The notes under the pieces were generated by a model. That model had not been told where the DNA came from. It ran no database searches and worked only from the letters and a program-made list of their open reading frames with translations. From assembly GCA_963775575.1 (NCBI GenBank), contig CAVZJG010000002.1, positions 2,232,001 through 2,296,000 of the forward strand: DNA of 64,000 nt, written 5' to 3'. The stretch's first letter is position 1. Each line of letters starts with the position of its first letter. Both the position numbers and the translations under genes were made by a program. The DNA comes from Roseiarcus sp963775575 (GTDB taxonomy: Bacteria > Pseudomonadota > Alphaproteobacteria > Rhizobiales > Beijerinckiaceae). This document shows positions 62,929 through 64,000 of the stretch, in pieces.

Positions 62929-63694
62929 ATCCCGCCTCATCCCTTGCCTCGATGTTAAGGACGGCCGCGTCGTCAAGGGCGTGCAATTCGTCGATCTGCG
63001 GGACGCCGGCGATCCGGTGGAATGCGCCGTCGCTTACGACAAGGCGGGTGCCGACGAATTGTGCTTTCTCGACATCACGGCGAGCCACGAGAACCGCGGC
63101 ACGCTGATCGACGTCGTCCGGCGCACCGCCGAAGTGTGCTTCATGCCGCTCACGGTCGGCGGCGGCGTGCGCACGCTTGAGAACATCCGCAATCTGCTGC
63201 TCGCCGGCGCCGACAAGGTCTCGATCAACTCGGCCGCCGTCGCCGATCGAACCATCGTGCGCGCGGCGGCGGAGAAGTTCGGCGCCCAGTGCGTCGTCGT
63301 CGCCATCGACGCCAAGCAGGCCTCCAAGCCCGGCGAGCCGCCGCGCTGGGAGATCTTCACCCATGGCGGTCGCCGCCCGACGGGGATCGACGCGGTCGGC
63401 TACGCGCGCGAAGTCGCCGCGCTCGGCGCCGGCGAAATCCTGCTGACCTCGATGGACCGCGACGGCTCCAAGGCCGGCTTCGACATCGCGTTGACCCGCG
63501 CCGTCGCCGACGCGGTTACGATTCCGGTCATCGCCTCGGGCGGGGTGGGAACGCTCGACCATCTGGTCGCCGGCGTGCTGGAAGGCCACGCCAGCGCGGT
63601 GCTCGCCGCTTCGATCTTCCATTTCGGCGAATTCTCCATCCGGCAGGCCAAGGAACGCATGGCGGCGGCGGGCATCGCGATGCGGCTGGATTGA
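62921..63694 (+). CDS. hisF: imidazole glycerol phosphate synthase, cyclase subunit
   Basis: HisF of 257 residues. It has MLKSRLIPCLDVKDGRVVKG (catalytic Asp11), ELCFLDITASHENRGT, LTVGGGVRT, DKVSINSAA and LTSMDRDGSKAGFDIAL (catalytic Asp). It makes IGP and AICAR with HisH. No hisE is present in the next 300 bp, unlike in many relatives. Confidence 0.97.
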   Translation: MLKSRLIPCLDVKDGRVVKGVQFVDLRDAGDPVECAVAYDKAGADELCFLDITASHENRGTLIDVVRRTAEVCFMPLTVGGGVRTLENIRNLLLAGADKVSINSAAVADRTIVRAAAEKFGAQCVVVAIDAKQASKPGEPPRWEIFTHGGRRPTGIDAVGYAREVAALGAGEILLTSMDRDGSKAGFDIALTRAVADAVTIPVIASGGVGTLDHLVAGVLEGHASAVLAASIFHFGEFSIRQAKERMAAAGIAMRLD

Positions 63695-63868
63695 CGGCCG
63701 AAACGGCAGGAAAGGTCGAGAGCCGACATTCGCGCTGCGGCGCCGGCGCGCGAATGCAGGGAGCGGCACCTTCTATTCTTCGCAAATTTATCGTATCCTT
63801 GTAACCCTATGGTGAGGTCTGCCGCTTACCTGTTTGTCGCGTAACCTTCGCACCGATAGGTGGGGCCG

Positions 63869-64000
63869 ATGTCGATCTCCAATGCCTTTTCGCAATGGTT
63901 TCGGACGTTGAACGCCGGCCATTCGCCGGCGCTCTCCATCGACGGCCCGGCGTTTGGCGACGGCGCCGAGGGTTGGGGTTCGTCGGACGGCGCGGCGGCG
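63869..64000 (+). CDS. 5' part of a gene of unknown function, cut by the window edge
   Basis: ATG then MSISNAFSQWFRTLNAGHSP and a Gly/Asp-rich stretch, open to the last base. A GGGG run five bases upstream could serve as a ribosome site. Too short to name. Confidence 0.4.
   Translation, partial: MSISNAFSQWFRTLNAGHSPALSIDGPAFGDGAEGWGSSDGAAA

Overview
This 64 kb window is chromosomal DNA of a high-GC alphaproteobacterium, most likely of the Hyphomicrobiales (Rhizobiales) and possibly near Beijerinckiaceae/Methylocystaceae. That placement is inferred from the gene families present (GapR, DUF2865, DUF1036 beside pyruvate kinase, a cysteine-free L36, hisB-hisH-hisA-hisF spacing, IS66 with a pRiA4b ORF-3 passenger). 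No rRNA or tRNA gene was recognised.

Layout. 1-9500: a glucoamylase-family C-terminus running off the left edge, then a stress and energy block: proton P-type ATPase, PPK2 polyphosphate kinase and a HAD phosphatase in one minus-strand operon, a SpoIIAA-like protein, a patatin lipoprotein, a DUF3096 membrane peptide, a secreted SHV-repeat protein and a DUF2865 protein. 9500-22500: an accessory zone built from insertions into old, partly duplicated sequence. It holds a complete IS66 element with an 8-bp target duplication, an IS91-type element with its own tyrosine recombinase that splits a decayed csbD-like gene, a CBS-domain protein, a second csbD-like copy, an ISL3 element that truncates genes on both sides, and an AT-richer islet with a Beta-family (sce7725-like) gene, an sce7726-family gene and a DCL/DUF3223 gene. 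22500-36400: regulators (PaiB, PadR), a dienelactone hydrolase, PRPP synthase, a nucleoside-salvage set (cdd, punA, deoA) with a RelE/Xre toxin-antitoxin pair between its members, then uvrC, prmA, a Lon-N protein, a YbbN-type thioredoxin and YbaK. 36800-51400: a large secreted propeller/cysteine-repeat protein, an ArsR-methyltransferase fusion with metF, an IS66-type element, an alcohol dehydrogenase, a Usp, an hsp20 pseudogene, rpmJ, pyk, DUF1036, an EamA transporter, gapR and a 2OG oxygenase. 51600-60330: a second accessory zone with a TacA/TacT-type pair, several unknown secreted proteins, a second copy of the IS66-type element, an IS1595-family transposon with cargo, and a MazE/MazF-type pair. 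60400-64000: the histidine operon hisB-DUF2628-hisH-hisA-hisF and the start of one further gene.

The strongest structural results are exact mobile-element boundaries. Four elements have perfect 8-bp target duplications: GTTCCAAA, AAAGGGAC, GAATTCGG and AAGGAAAA. The IS1595-family element is 2.9 kb and encloses several passenger genes, including a protein with an R-x4-H motif typical of HEPN RNases. A 39-bp promoter/operator in this cargo (ATGACA, 17 bp, TAGAGT, with CGGCTAG-N6-CTAGCCG over the -10) recurs almost identically beside the sce7726-family gene 37 kb away. The two islets may therefore share a regulator or an origin. The Beta/sce7726 pair and the IS1595 cargo are the best candidates here for an undescribed defence-like system; their function is inference only.
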